Shown here: piece after piece, positions 1 to 5,735 of the stretch
Numbering within the stretch: position 1 is the first letter of the stretch
How the letters are laid out: every line of letters starts with the position of its first letter
Source of the DNA: Spirochaetia bacterium
GTDB taxonomy: Bacteria > Spirochaetota > Spirochaetia > PWKH01
Assembly (NCBI GenBank): GCA_007128345.1
Contig: SKXS01000081.1
Span: 1-7,557, forward strand
Reading direction: 5' to 3'
DNA: 7,557 nt
The notes under the pieces: model-generated
Database searches by the model: none
What the model was told of the DNA's origin: nothing
What the model saw: only the letters and a program-made list of their open reading frames with translations
Position numbers and translations under genes: made by a program

Positions 1-488
1 AGCGCTCCCCCGACCACCATGCCGTCATACAGCGTGTTGAACAAAAACCTGTTGTTGATCGAGTTCGCAAGCCTGCCTGCATACTTGGTCTCTTCATTCT
101 CTTCAATCCACTCATATACTTCATCATTTATCTCGGTGGCATAGTTGAAGGAATCCAGGTTCGTATTGGCCTGAAGTCCCGTCGGATCAGTCTTCTGGAT
201 TCGTGTGAAAAATGACCATGGGGTATCGCCCGGGTAGAATACGCCCAGATGTATCGGACTGCTGGCAGTTCCTGTATTGGTCACCTGATCAAGGTTAGCC
301 AATCCCCCGAACAGGTAGAGCTGGTCCAGTTCAAGAAATCCAGGACCAACCCTGACGGCATCATCAATCTGGTTATTGAATATCCCGAAGCTGGCATCAC
401 GTTCCAGAGATGTTATGCCTATGGCATTAAAGGACCACGCTCCCATGGCAACCAATGCTAATAGTCCTAGCAAAGCAATCTTTTTCAT
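1..488 (-). CDS. exported protein of unknown function, possible outer-membrane/surface protein (5' part only)
   Basis: The frame is open from an ATG at 488 to the left edge (162 codons, C-terminus missing). The start is fixed by GGAGG at 496-500, seven bases before the ATG. Residues 1 to about 20 form a signal peptide: two lysines after Met1, then a Leu/Ala-rich core (LLGLLALVAMGA) and small residues, with cleavage probably between residues 17 and 22. The mature part is rich in Phe, Tyr, Asn, Asp and Gly, with alternating stretches such as FGIFNNQIDD (about 34-43) and LDQLYLFGGLANLDQ (about 54-68), as seen in beta-barrel or surface beta-proteins. There is one acidic helical stretch (EVYEWIEENEETKYAG, about 125-140). 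I recognise no family. The outer-membrane location is inferred from composition and the signal peptide. It appears to be transcribed alone from the promoter at 516-544. Confidence 0.75.
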   Translation of the reverse strand, partial: MKKIALLGLLALVAMGAWSFNAIGITSLERDASFGIFNNQIDDAVRVGPGFLELDQLYLFGGLANLDQVTNTGTASSPIHLGVFYPGDTPWSFFTRIQKTDPTGLQANTNLDSFNYATEINDEVYEWIEENEETKYAGRLANSINNRFLFNTLYDGMVVGGA

Positions 489-515
489 ATCCCAACCTCC
501 ATATCAATAATAGAT

Positions 516-544
516 ATAGTACCATGCGTATACACAGTACACAA
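516..544 (-). promoter_or_regulatory. sigma70-like promoter of the exported-protein gene
   Basis: On the minus strand, TTGTGT (539-544) and TACTAT (516-521) are separated by exactly 17 bases. The -10 is preceded by TGG, giving an extended -10 (TGnTACTAT). Transcription would start near 509, leaving a leader of about 20 bases that carries the GGAGG ribosome-binding site at 496-500. Confidence 0.45.
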
Positions 545-654
545 TGTAATACTTGGTAATTAGTGTATTTCCCCTGGCAGTACCTGGTAACCCATATGAT
601 TACATGAATCCCCTACTCTAGGGATAAGCTATCTATCGGGTTGGTTTATACGAT

Positions 655-984
655 GCAGTTCATCCGGCAATAAGGGAGAGAGCCTGAGAATACTCTTATA
701 TTCATGCCTTGGTGCGCTGTATGTATCAGTGATTTCCCTGTCACCAGATAATGGACTGGATTGACAAGCAGATCATGATGTTCCGGAGATTCTTCTTTAA
801 TTATACTGGTGCATCACGATTGTTTCTCCGATTATTTTACAGGGTAATCCGGCAGGGACAGCTTCTCGGGATTCCTTATTCGACGGCAGCCCGACTCATT
901 AAGAAGATATTCTATATTCTACTTTGGAATAATATTCTGGAGGCCTTTTCGATATGGGAGATGTCCCATAAATACAAGGAATGA
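655..984 (+). pseudogene. possible decayed Fic-family gene (fragments of core and C-terminal helix-turn-helix)
   Basis: Fragments in order on the plus strand resemble pieces of a Fic (AMP-transferase) protein. AVHPAIRERA, a stop, then EYSYIHAL (655-711) recalls the stretch leading into the Fic motif (HPxIxAAxxHYxFxxIHPF). LYVS in another frame (717-728) recalls the conserved LYLS segment after the core. LLGIPYSTAARLIKKI (near 862-910) closely resembles the recognition-helix region of the C-terminal winged HTH of long Fic proteins, and NNILEAF (near 928-948) resembles the NILEE that follows it. The catalytic HPFxDGNGR itself is not recoverable. Total length is far below the roughly 200 residues expected for this part, so deletions and frameshifts would be needed. 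The HTH match is the best part. The overall call is inference from motif memory. Confidence 0.28.
953..970. repeat. 7-bp perfect inverted repeat (hairpin)
   Basis: TATGGGA (953-959) and TCCCATA (964-970) are perfect complements around the loop GATG. It lies about 70 bases beyond the cysQ stop on the cysQ strand. No T-run follows on either strand, so it is not a typical intrinsic terminator. It may simply stabilise a 3' end or be fortuitous. Confidence 0.4.
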
Positions 985-1038
985 TCTTCTCTCAGCAACG
1001 TAATTACTGACAACTTCAGCGGCATCAGCCTGTGTGCA

Positions 1039-1851
1039 TTACCTCACTATGGGAACATCAAGCAGGCGTTCATCCCTCCCTGCAAGAACCCATGGATTAT
1101 GGAGATCTTCCTTGTTGTATGTAAGCGGTTTTCTTGTCTGCGCATTCACCACGAAACAGCCGCATGATCTGCAGATGGCCTCTCCGGCCGCAAAGTCCCA
1201 CTCCATGGTCCTGGAGAACCGGGGATATACATCAGCAGTGCCTTCGGCAACCCTGCAGAGCTTCAGCCCGCTTCCGCTCGCTATCCGCGTTACCGCACCA
1301 TACCGCTCCTGCAGTCTTTCGATATATGCTTCAGTTTCAGGGGTCATATGGCTCCTGCTCGTAATAACCCGCAGGGGATCATGCAGCTTGCCGTCAGAAG
1401 TAAGCGTCATCGGCTGTCTCTCAAGGCCGGCTGAAGCCTGTGCAAGCTTCCAAGCCCCCTCACCGATAACTCCCCAGAACAATTCATCCAGGACAGGAGC
1501 ATACACAAAACCGGCTCGGGGAGTGTCTCCTTCCATAAAGGCGATGTTGATGGAGAACTCACCGTTTCTCCTGATGAACTCCTTGGTGCCGTCTAGGGGA
1601 TCTACGAGCCAGTAATGATCCCAGTTCTTCCGCTTTTCATACGCCTCATGAACGGACTCCTCCGAAATAACAGGGAAGCTCTCCTGCAGTTCCTGACGGA
1701 TCATGCGGTCAGATATCCTGTCTGCTAGGGTGACGGGGGAGCTGTCCTCTTTGTACGAAACCGCAAAAGATGTCTCATATATGCTGAGTATCTCCTTACC
1801 CGCTCGGATGAGCAGCCGATGTATGCCTGGGATATCAAGGCTCTGGTGCAT
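1039..1851 (-). CDS. cysQ: 3'(2'),5'-bisphosphate nucleotidase CysQ
   Basis: A 270-residue inositol-monophosphatase-superfamily enzyme that hydrolyses 3'-phosphoadenosine 5'-phosphate (PAP) to AMP and phosphate, removing an inhibitory by-product of sulfate activation and sulfotransfer. The metal-site motifs are complete: KEDSSPVTLAD (34-44), ISEES (62-66, Glu64/Glu65), WLVDPLDGTKEFI (81-93, Asp84 and Asp87) and MEWDFAAGEAI (216-226, Asp219). The segment SGSGLKLCRVAEGTADVYPR (192-211) is characteristic of CysQ rather than generic inositol monophosphatases. Length is close to the family norm (about 250-270). The ATG at 1851 is preceded by GGAGG with six bases of spacing. The gene stands alone, divergent from the lipoprotein gene, with no sulfate-assimilation neighbours in view. 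Substrate choice (PAP versus related phosphates) is family inference. Confidence 0.93.
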   Translation of the reverse strand: MHQSLDIPGIHRLLIRAGKEILSIYETSFAVSYKEDSSPVTLADRISDRMIRQELQESFPVISEESVHEAYEKRKNWDHYWLVDPLDGTKEFIRRNGEFSINIAFMEGDTPRAGFVYAPVLDELFWGVIGEGAWKLAQASAGLERQPMTLTSDGKLHDPLRVITSRSHMTPETEAYIERLQERYGAVTRIASGSGLKLCRVAEGTADVYPRFSRTMEWDFAAGEAICRSCGCFVVNAQTRKPLTYNKEDLHNPWVLAGRDERLLDVPIVR

Positions 1852-1989
1852 GGAAAACCTCCGATGAATTACTCAGATCTATCCTATCAAGAATGCACCT
1901 GCCGTGTACAGCGGTTAAGGAATACAGACGCAATCCTGCAAAAAAATGAAAACCCCCATGTAATTATCATGCTGCCAAGTTGGTTACCC

Positions 1990-2019
1990 TTGTATACAAC
2001 CAGATGCATCCGCTGCATC
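1990..2019. promoter_or_regulatory. palindrome and adjacent hairpin in the leader of the lipoprotein gene
   Basis: TTGTATACAA (1990-1999) is a perfect 10-bp palindrome. Three bases later, GATGCA (2003-2008) pairs with TGCATC (2014-2019) across a 5-base loop, ending 10 bases before the AGGAGGG ribosome-binding site (2030-2036). The palindrome contains a TATACA that could serve as a -10, but no -35 lies 16-18 bases upstream. An operator or translation-modulating hairpin is possible, and chance cannot be excluded. Confidence 0.25.
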
Positions 2020-2041
2020 GTGGATTAACAGGAGGGAGAAC

Positions 2042-2497
2042 ATGTCCATGCGGTACAGGATTATTACAGGCATTCTGCTGGCAACTGTGGTGGCAGCAGG
2101 AGGATGCATGCTGGGACACTTTGTTTCCGGCGATCTCTACTACTATTCGCTCATAGCCCCTGAAGACGGGGCGGAAGAATCACATACCCTGATCTACAAA
2201 AGCGGCGGCTATACCATCGTAATGAGCCGGGGCATTCACGGAGAGAAGCTTACTAAAGAAGAAGCTGAGGATCTCAAGAATACCACCAGCTTCACCCTCA
2301 TGCTGGACGATGAAGCCGTCGCCGGGAGAGATATCGGAGTAGATGAACTCGGATTCATGAAACGCGACGGATGGCATGTTGTTGAGTATTTCGACCTTCC
2401 TCCCCTTGCCAGGGGAACTGTCAGCACCCTCACGGGAACATCACATTTTGGAGAGGGACAGAGCATTACCAATACGGTTTACCTTACTATCAAGTAA
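2042..2497 (+). CDS. putative lipoprotein of unknown function
   Basis: A 151-residue protein. The N-terminus has Arg4 and Arg6, then a hydrophobic segment (about 7-20) ending in VVAAGGC, which makes Cys22 a plausible lipidated cysteine with a relaxed lipobox. The mature part has short strand-like segments (YYYSLIA, TLIYKSGGYTIVMSR, SFTLMLDDEAVAG, WHVVEYFDLPPL) and ends in GQSITNTVYLTIK, a pattern seen in extracellular beta-sandwich domains. I recognise no family. The start is supported by AGGAGGG six bases upstream; a second ATG two codons later would give nearly the same protein. It ends 20 bases from the convergent acetyltransferase stop. It probably sits on the periplasmic or outer face of a membrane. 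If Cys22 is not modified, it would be a membrane-anchored or secreted protein. Confidence 0.7.
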   Translation: MSMRYRIITGILLATVVAAGGCMLGHFVSGDLYYYSLIAPEDGAEESHTLIYKSGGYTIVMSRGIHGEKLTKEEAEDLKNTTSFTLMLDDEAVAGRDIGVDELGFMKRDGWHVVEYFDLPPLARGTVSTLTGTSHFGEGQSITNTVYLTIK

Positions 2498-2517
2498 ACT
2501 GACCAGTTGAGCGGATG

Positions 2518-3462
2518 TTATGCATGCTGCCAGCTTCTCACCCATGGCCGATAGAGGTCATAGGTTTCACCCATCATGCTCTGGTAGAGCTTATTTGCTG
2601 CAGGCGTGTAACCGCCGACGCATGCATGGACAGCTCCCATATGTTTCAGCCTACGCAGTGCTTCAGCCATAAGCGCCGCTGCCAGGCCTTTCTTCTGATG
2701 CCTGGGTACGGTTCCCACAGGCTCGATGTATGCACTTTGATGTACATCATCAAACCAGGCAGTACAGAAACCAGCTATTGATCCGTCAGGAGCTTCGGCA
2801 ACCAGGTCCAGGTCCCGGCGATACAGCGGAGCCCGCTGGATGTTCCGGTACCAGCCGGGGTCTTCCCGATTATCAGCAGCGACTGTGATGTCACCGTCAT
2901 GGAACACCAGTCCTGAAGCCCAGCATCGTTCGAGCAGTTCAAGCCCCTCTCCCAGGGACCTGATCACATAGCCGGTCTCGCATCTCACCTCAGGAAGTGC
3001 TCGATCAAGGGAAGTCCGCCACTGCCATTCTCCCCATTCCTGCCTGATGTACCCCCGCCGCTGCAGCAATGATATCCTCCCGGCATCTGTATCATGGGCC
3101 CAGACAGTCAGGCGCTTTTCTCCCCGTTCACCAGTTTCCGGCAGATGTGCTTCGGCCTCCTGGAGCATCTCTTGTTCAAGCCCGCTGGACTTCTCCTGCG
3201 GATCAATCATGAAGTGCGCTTCTCCCCTTCCGCCGTCGGGCATAAAGAATGAAACTATGTTCCCCCCCTCCTCCCATATGCGTGCCACTTCATCAAGTCC
3301 AACTCCCGCACAGTTAAGACAGCAGTGCCACCGTGCGTAGTCAAACCGTGCAACGTGCCAGGACAGCTGCTTGTACCCATTGGCAAGATATACACGCCTG
3401 AGAAACTCCCTCATACGCCAGTAATCATCTTCTCCCTGAAACCAGCGGACTGTGCATGCCAT
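2518..3462 (-). CDS. tandem-domain GNAT family N-acetyltransferase
   Basis: A 314-residue protein with two GNAT folds in series. The first (about 1-150) is divergent but keeps a recognisable tail, DTDAGRISLLQRRGY (124-138), matching the end of GNAT motif B. The second (about 163-312) has the acetyl-CoA signature VGTVPRHQKKGLAAALM (249-265), preceded by strands at IAGFCTAWF (229-237) and HQSAYIEPV (241-249), and followed by AANKLYQSMMGE (288-299), where Tyr293 is at the usual general-acid position. Catalysis therefore probably resides in the C-terminal domain. The first domain lacks a clear Q/R-x-x-G-x-G/A loop and has a Cys-rich patch (His46, Cys47, Cys48, Cys51). Tandem GNATs include mycothiol synthase, but I see no basis for that substrate here. 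The start is certain: AGGAGGTGA lies just upstream of the ATG. The acceptor molecule is unknown. Confidence 0.85.
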   Translation of the reverse strand: MACTVRWFQGEDDYWRMREFLRRVYLANGYKQLSWHVARFDYARWHCCLNCAGVGLDEVARIWEEGGNIVSFFMPDGGRGEAHFMIDPQEKSSGLEQEMLQEAEAHLPETGERGEKRLTVWAHDTDAGRISLLQRRGYIRQEWGEWQWRTSLDRALPEVRCETGYVIRSLGEGLELLERCWASGLVFHDGDITVAADNREDPGWYRNIQRAPLYRRDLDLVAEAPDGSIAGFCTAWFDDVHQSAYIEPVGTVPRHQKKGLAAALMAEALRRLKHMGAVHACVGGYTPAANKLYQSMMGETYDLYRPWVRSWQHA

Positions 3463-3501
3463 ATTTCACCTCCTCTGCAGAACAGGGTCAGCAGATGCTG
3501 C

Positions 3502-3530
3502 ATCATACGAAAGACAGCATGATTCTGCAA
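3502..3530 (-). promoter_or_regulatory. sigma70-like promoter of the GNAT gene
   Basis: On the minus strand, TTGCAG (3525-3530) lies exactly 17 bases from TATGAT (3502-3507), a five-of-six match to the -10 consensus. Transcription would start near 3495, about 33 bases before the ATG, and the transcript would include the strong AGGAGGTGA site. The same -35 variant and spacing recur at the otnK and aroQ promoters. Confidence 0.5.
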
Positions 3531-3612
3531 TCCGGTGAGTCGCTGCCGGCACTTCAAGCTGCGGACATGTACACAAAAGAAGCTATACTGGCAGGCATCA
3601 CTTATATGATGA

Positions 3613-3641
3613 TTGCAGTGAATTATGAACCTTGATATGCT
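3613..3641 (+). promoter_or_regulatory. candidate promoter of otnK
   Basis: TTGCAG (3613-3618), then 17 bases, then TATGCT (3636-3641). The -10 is preceded by TGA, making an extended -10 (TGnTATGCT). Transcription would begin near 3648, leaving an unusually long leader of about 118 bases. Both hexamers are imperfect matches, so the call rests mainly on the spacing, the TG dinucleotide and the recurrence of TTGCAG in the window. Confidence 0.4.
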
Positions 3642-3644
3642 GTC

Positions 3645-3727
3645 TTCATGCATCACTGTTTTGCAGGGATACAGCAGATCCTGGGAGATTCTGCGATGCT
3701 GCTGTAGTTCACGGGTGTATGCATGAA
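3645..3727 (+). repeat. nested perfect inverted repeats in the otnK leader
   Basis: The outer arms TTCATGCAT (3645-3653) and ATGCATGAA (3719-3727) are perfect 9-bp complements. The inner arms TACAGCAG (3670-3677) and CTGCTGTA (3699-3706) are perfect 8-bp complements with a 21-base loop. The structure begins at the predicted transcription start and ends 23 bases before the GAAGGA ribosome-binding site (3751-3756). It could fold as a leader RNA or act as paired protein-binding half-sites. I do not recognise a known riboswitch class. Confidence 0.5.
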
Positions 3728-3765
3728 AGGCAGGAACGTTCTTAGAAACAGAAGGAACAGCGGCC

Positions 3766-5046
3766 ATGAGATTAGGAATTATAGCTGACGATAATACCGG
3801 TGCTTCAGATGCAGCAGGCATGCTCTCTGAACAGGGAGTGAGAACGCTGCTGTGCACATCAATTCCTTCATTACCTGATGATGTGCTCTCATCCTATAGC
3901 GCGCTGGTTATCGGCACCCGGACACGTTCCATTGACCCACAGGAAGCCCATGCACGTACCCGGGAAGCGGCGGTTTTCCTCAATCGCCATGCGTTCAGCA
4001 AAGTGCAGATCAAATACTGTTCAACCTTTGATTCTACCCGTGAAGGTAATATCGGTCAGATGATTGATGCCGCCCTGGATGCCTGCGGTGCAGAGAGTAC
4101 CATAGTATGCCCGGCACTGCCGGTGAACGGCAGAACCACAAGAGACGGGATGCATTACGTCAATGGTGTGCTGTTGTCGCAGTCGCCCATGAAGGACCAT
4201 CCCATAAACCCCATGACTGATGCGAACCTGCTCAGGTGGCTCGGATACCAGACAGCCCGAAAGATCGGCCTCCTCCCGCTGAAGCAGATTAGAAGGGGCA
4301 TCTCTGCAGCAGGGGAGTATCTGCAGCAGCTTGCCGCTGAAGGAATAGCGTGTATAGTCACTGATGCCGAAACTGACCATGACATTGATGTCATTGCCGG
4401 GGCAACAGCATCCTGGAAAGTAATAACAGGGGGCTCGGGCATTACTTCAGCCATAGCAAAGCGTATGAATGCGTCGATTCATCCCGATGAATGGAACATA
4501 CGGCTGCGGCATATGCCTGCGTCAATGCTTGTTGTCTCGGGCAGCTGTTCTCCTGCCTCCCTCCGGCAAATCGCCTACGCAGAGCAGTCAGGATTCCACA
4601 TATATCCCGCAAACCCCATGGACATCCTCCGGGAGGATTGGGACCCGGCTTACCATGGGAACCGCATATCCCGTCATATGGCACAGGGAAGCAAGGTAAT
4701 CCTCTGTACCACCAGTGATGCTTCAGGTGTGGCCGCAGTACACAGGGAAGCGGATGCGCTCGGCATCAGCACCCTGGAGGCAGGCGAGGCCATAACCCGC
4801 TCACTGGCTCTTTGTGCTTCCGTCGTATGCAGCACCATACCTCCCGGCAGACTGGTGCTCTCCGGCGGAGAGACCTCCGGAGCGGTATGCGCCGCTGCAG
4901 AACTCCATGCATTTGAGACAGGCCCTCCTCTATCGCCGGGAGTTCCCATCTGTTTTCCCCTGAATAATTCAAACCAGCTGGTGGTGATGAAGTCCGGCAA
5001 CTTCGGTTCTGACGACCTGTACGAGCGCATTGCCGCAATTCATTGA
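3766..5046 (+). CDS. otnK: 3-oxo-tetronate kinase, four-carbon acid sugar kinase family (DUF1537)
   Basis: A 426-residue two-domain kinase that phosphorylates a four-carbon acid sugar (3-oxo-tetronate) at O4 with ATP, in catabolism of tetronate-type sugar acids. N-terminal substrate domain (about 1-235): ADDNTGASDAA (7-17), TRTRSIDP (51-58), KYCSTFDSTREGNIG (83-97), PALPVNGRTT (116-125) and SPMKDHPINPMTDANLLR (140-157). C-terminal nucleotide domain: TGGSGI (221-226), VVSGSCSPAS (256-265), LSGGETSG (365-372), PGVP (391-394) and MKSGNFG (408-414). These blocks match the OtnK/YgbK branch along their full length. The start fits the family's N-terminus (MRLGIIADD), with GAAGGA nine bases upstream. 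The usual partner genes (dehydrogenase, isomerase OtnI, aldolase OtnC) are not in the window, so the exact substrate is inferred; D- or L-threonate-type kinases are the alternative. Confidence 0.9.
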   Translation: MRLGIIADDNTGASDAAGMLSEQGVRTLLCTSIPSLPDDVLSSYSALVIGTRTRSIDPQEAHARTREAAVFLNRHAFSKVQIKYCSTFDSTREGNIGQMIDAALDACGAESTIVCPALPVNGRTTRDGMHYVNGVLLSQSPMKDHPINPMTDANLLRWLGYQTARKIGLLPLKQIRRGISAAGEYLQQLAAEGIACIVTDAETDHDIDVIAGATASWKVITGGSGITSAIAKRMNASIHPDEWNIRLRHMPASMLVVSGSCSPASLRQIAYAEQSGFHIYPANPMDILREDWDPAYHGNRISRHMAQGSKVILCTTSDASGVAAVHREADALGISTLEAGEAITRSLALCASVVCSTIPPGRLVLSGGETSGAVCAAAELHAFETGPPLSPGVPICFPLNNSNQLVVMKSGNFGSDDLYERIAAIH

Positions 5047-5260
5047 CATAGGCTGTCACCGCTTCAAGCACTGCTGTCAGCACGAGCAAAGCACACAAAA
5101 CCTTTCTGGTTCATGCAAGCACACACTGGAGCGAAACCGGCAGCAAGACGGCTAATAAAGATCGCGGGTAAGGGGTATGCAAACAAGATATCGATTTTCC
5201 TGCCGGGAAGGGTTCAGCCCAGGGAATACTGAGGCCCGTCACGCATTTATTGCTGCTGCT
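5047..5260. other. convergent intergenic region between otnK and the AroQ-like gene
   Basis: These 214 bases separate two converging 3' ends. I see a direct repeat of GCTGTCA (5052-5058 and 5073-5079) and a tight TGCTG-T-CAGCA palindrome near 5072-5082, but no stem followed by a T-run on either strand, so no intrinsic terminator can be supported. No coding or RNA feature was recognised. Confidence 0.4.
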
Positions 5261-5707
5261 TTAGCCTGTTCCATCCTGCAGGTGCACCAGTGCATCCAAG
5301 GCCAGCAGGTAGCTGTATGTCCCGAATCCGGATATCACTCCCACGCATACAGGGGATATCACCGAAGCGTGCCGGGACTCCTCCAGGTTATGCATATGTG
5401 CTGTACAGACTTCTACACTGGGAATACGTAAGGCATCGATAGCGCTTCTCAGGGCATCACTGAAGTATGCGGGCTCACCTGCGTTGATTATGATCCCGTC
5501 ACAGGTCCCTGCGGCTTCCTGCAGCGATATTACCATATCCCCTTCACGGGTGAACTCTCTGCAGTCAACGGCAATACCACATTCGGCGGCCTTACGCTCA
5601 AGACTGCTGCGGATATCTGCCAGCGAGGACCTCTCTGCTGCGAGCAGGGTCGTATTCGCCCCTGCTATCACCATGAACGTTTTCTTTTTCAACCCCACGC
5701 TCTCCAT
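5261..5707 (-). CDS. divergent AroQ paralogue lacking most dehydroquinase active-site residues
   Basis: A 148-residue homologue of type II 3-dehydroquinate dehydratase, clearly related to the adjacent upstream AroQ. The end segment SPVCVGVISGFGTYSYLLAL (118-137) parallels APVCIGQICGFGPYSYILGL in that protein. Aligned with it, the HGPN strand end is AGAN, the lid loop is six residues shorter and loses Tyr24 and the loop Arg, His81 is Tyr81, and His101 in EVHISN is Cys101 in EVCTAH. Asn75 (INAG) and Arg112 are kept. The frame is intact, so this looks like a maintained protein without dehydroquinase activity: a new enzyme, a binding or regulatory subunit, or an assembly partner. It lies 28 bases downstream of aroQ, probably in one transcript. 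The ATG has only a weak GGGG upstream. A TTG at codon 6 (5690-5692), with GGAG upstream, gives an N-terminus more like AroQ. Confidence 0.75.
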   Translation of the reverse strand: MESVGLKKKTFMVIAGANTTLLAAERSSLADIRSSLERKAAECGIAVDCREFTREGDMVISLQEAAGTCDGIIINAGEPAYFSDALRSAIDALRIPSVEVCTAHMHNLEESRHASVISPVCVGVISGFGTYSYLLALDALVHLQDGTG

Positions 5708-5735
5708 GGTATACCCCGGTCTGCAGCTATGCAGT

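Larger units (their letters stand above)
545..1038. other. gene-poor stretch between the exported-protein gene and the cysQ 3' end
   Basis: About 490 bases, visibly more AT-rich than the flanking genes, contain no convincing intact gene. They hold a small hairpin (CCCTA-CTC-TAGGG, 611-623), a 7-bp hairpin at 953-970, and short peptides in shifting plus-strand frames that resemble a Fic-family protein. A 77-codon plus frame (751-984) has no ribosome-binding site and is treated as part of that remnant. No terminator with a T-run was seen for either flanking gene. Confidence 0.5.
3463..3765. other. divergent intergenic region between the GNAT gene and otnK
   Basis: These 303 bases hold the GNAT promoter (3502-3530, minus), the likely otnK promoter (3613-3641, plus), and a roughly 120-base otnK leader with two nested perfect inverted repeats (3645-3727). 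A minus-strand open frame crosses the region but has no coding features. No RNA gene was recognised. Confidence 0.6.

Noticed and set aside
249..461. 70-codon plus-strand frame opposite the exported-protein gene
   Set aside because: It is antisense to a frame with a signal peptide, promoter and ribosome-binding site, and shows no features of its own.
953..970. Hairpin as a rho-independent terminator for cysQ
   Set aside because: The stem is only 7 bp, no T-run follows, and it lies about 70 bases beyond the stop.
751..984. 77-codon plus-strand frame as a genuine small gene
   Set aside because: No ribosome-binding site precedes its ATG. Its recognisable parts look like broken pieces of a larger Fic-type protein, so it is described as part of a remnant instead.
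1819..2028. 69-codon plus-strand frame before the lipoprotein gene
   Set aside because: It overlaps the cysQ N-terminus in antisense, has no ribosome-binding site, and runs through the leader elements of the lipoprotein gene.
3411..3857. 148-codon minus-strand open frame across the GNAT-otnK gap
   Set aside because: It overlaps the start of the GNAT gene, which has a perfect AGGAGGTGA, and the conserved N-terminus of otnK. It shows no domain and crosses two predicted promoters.
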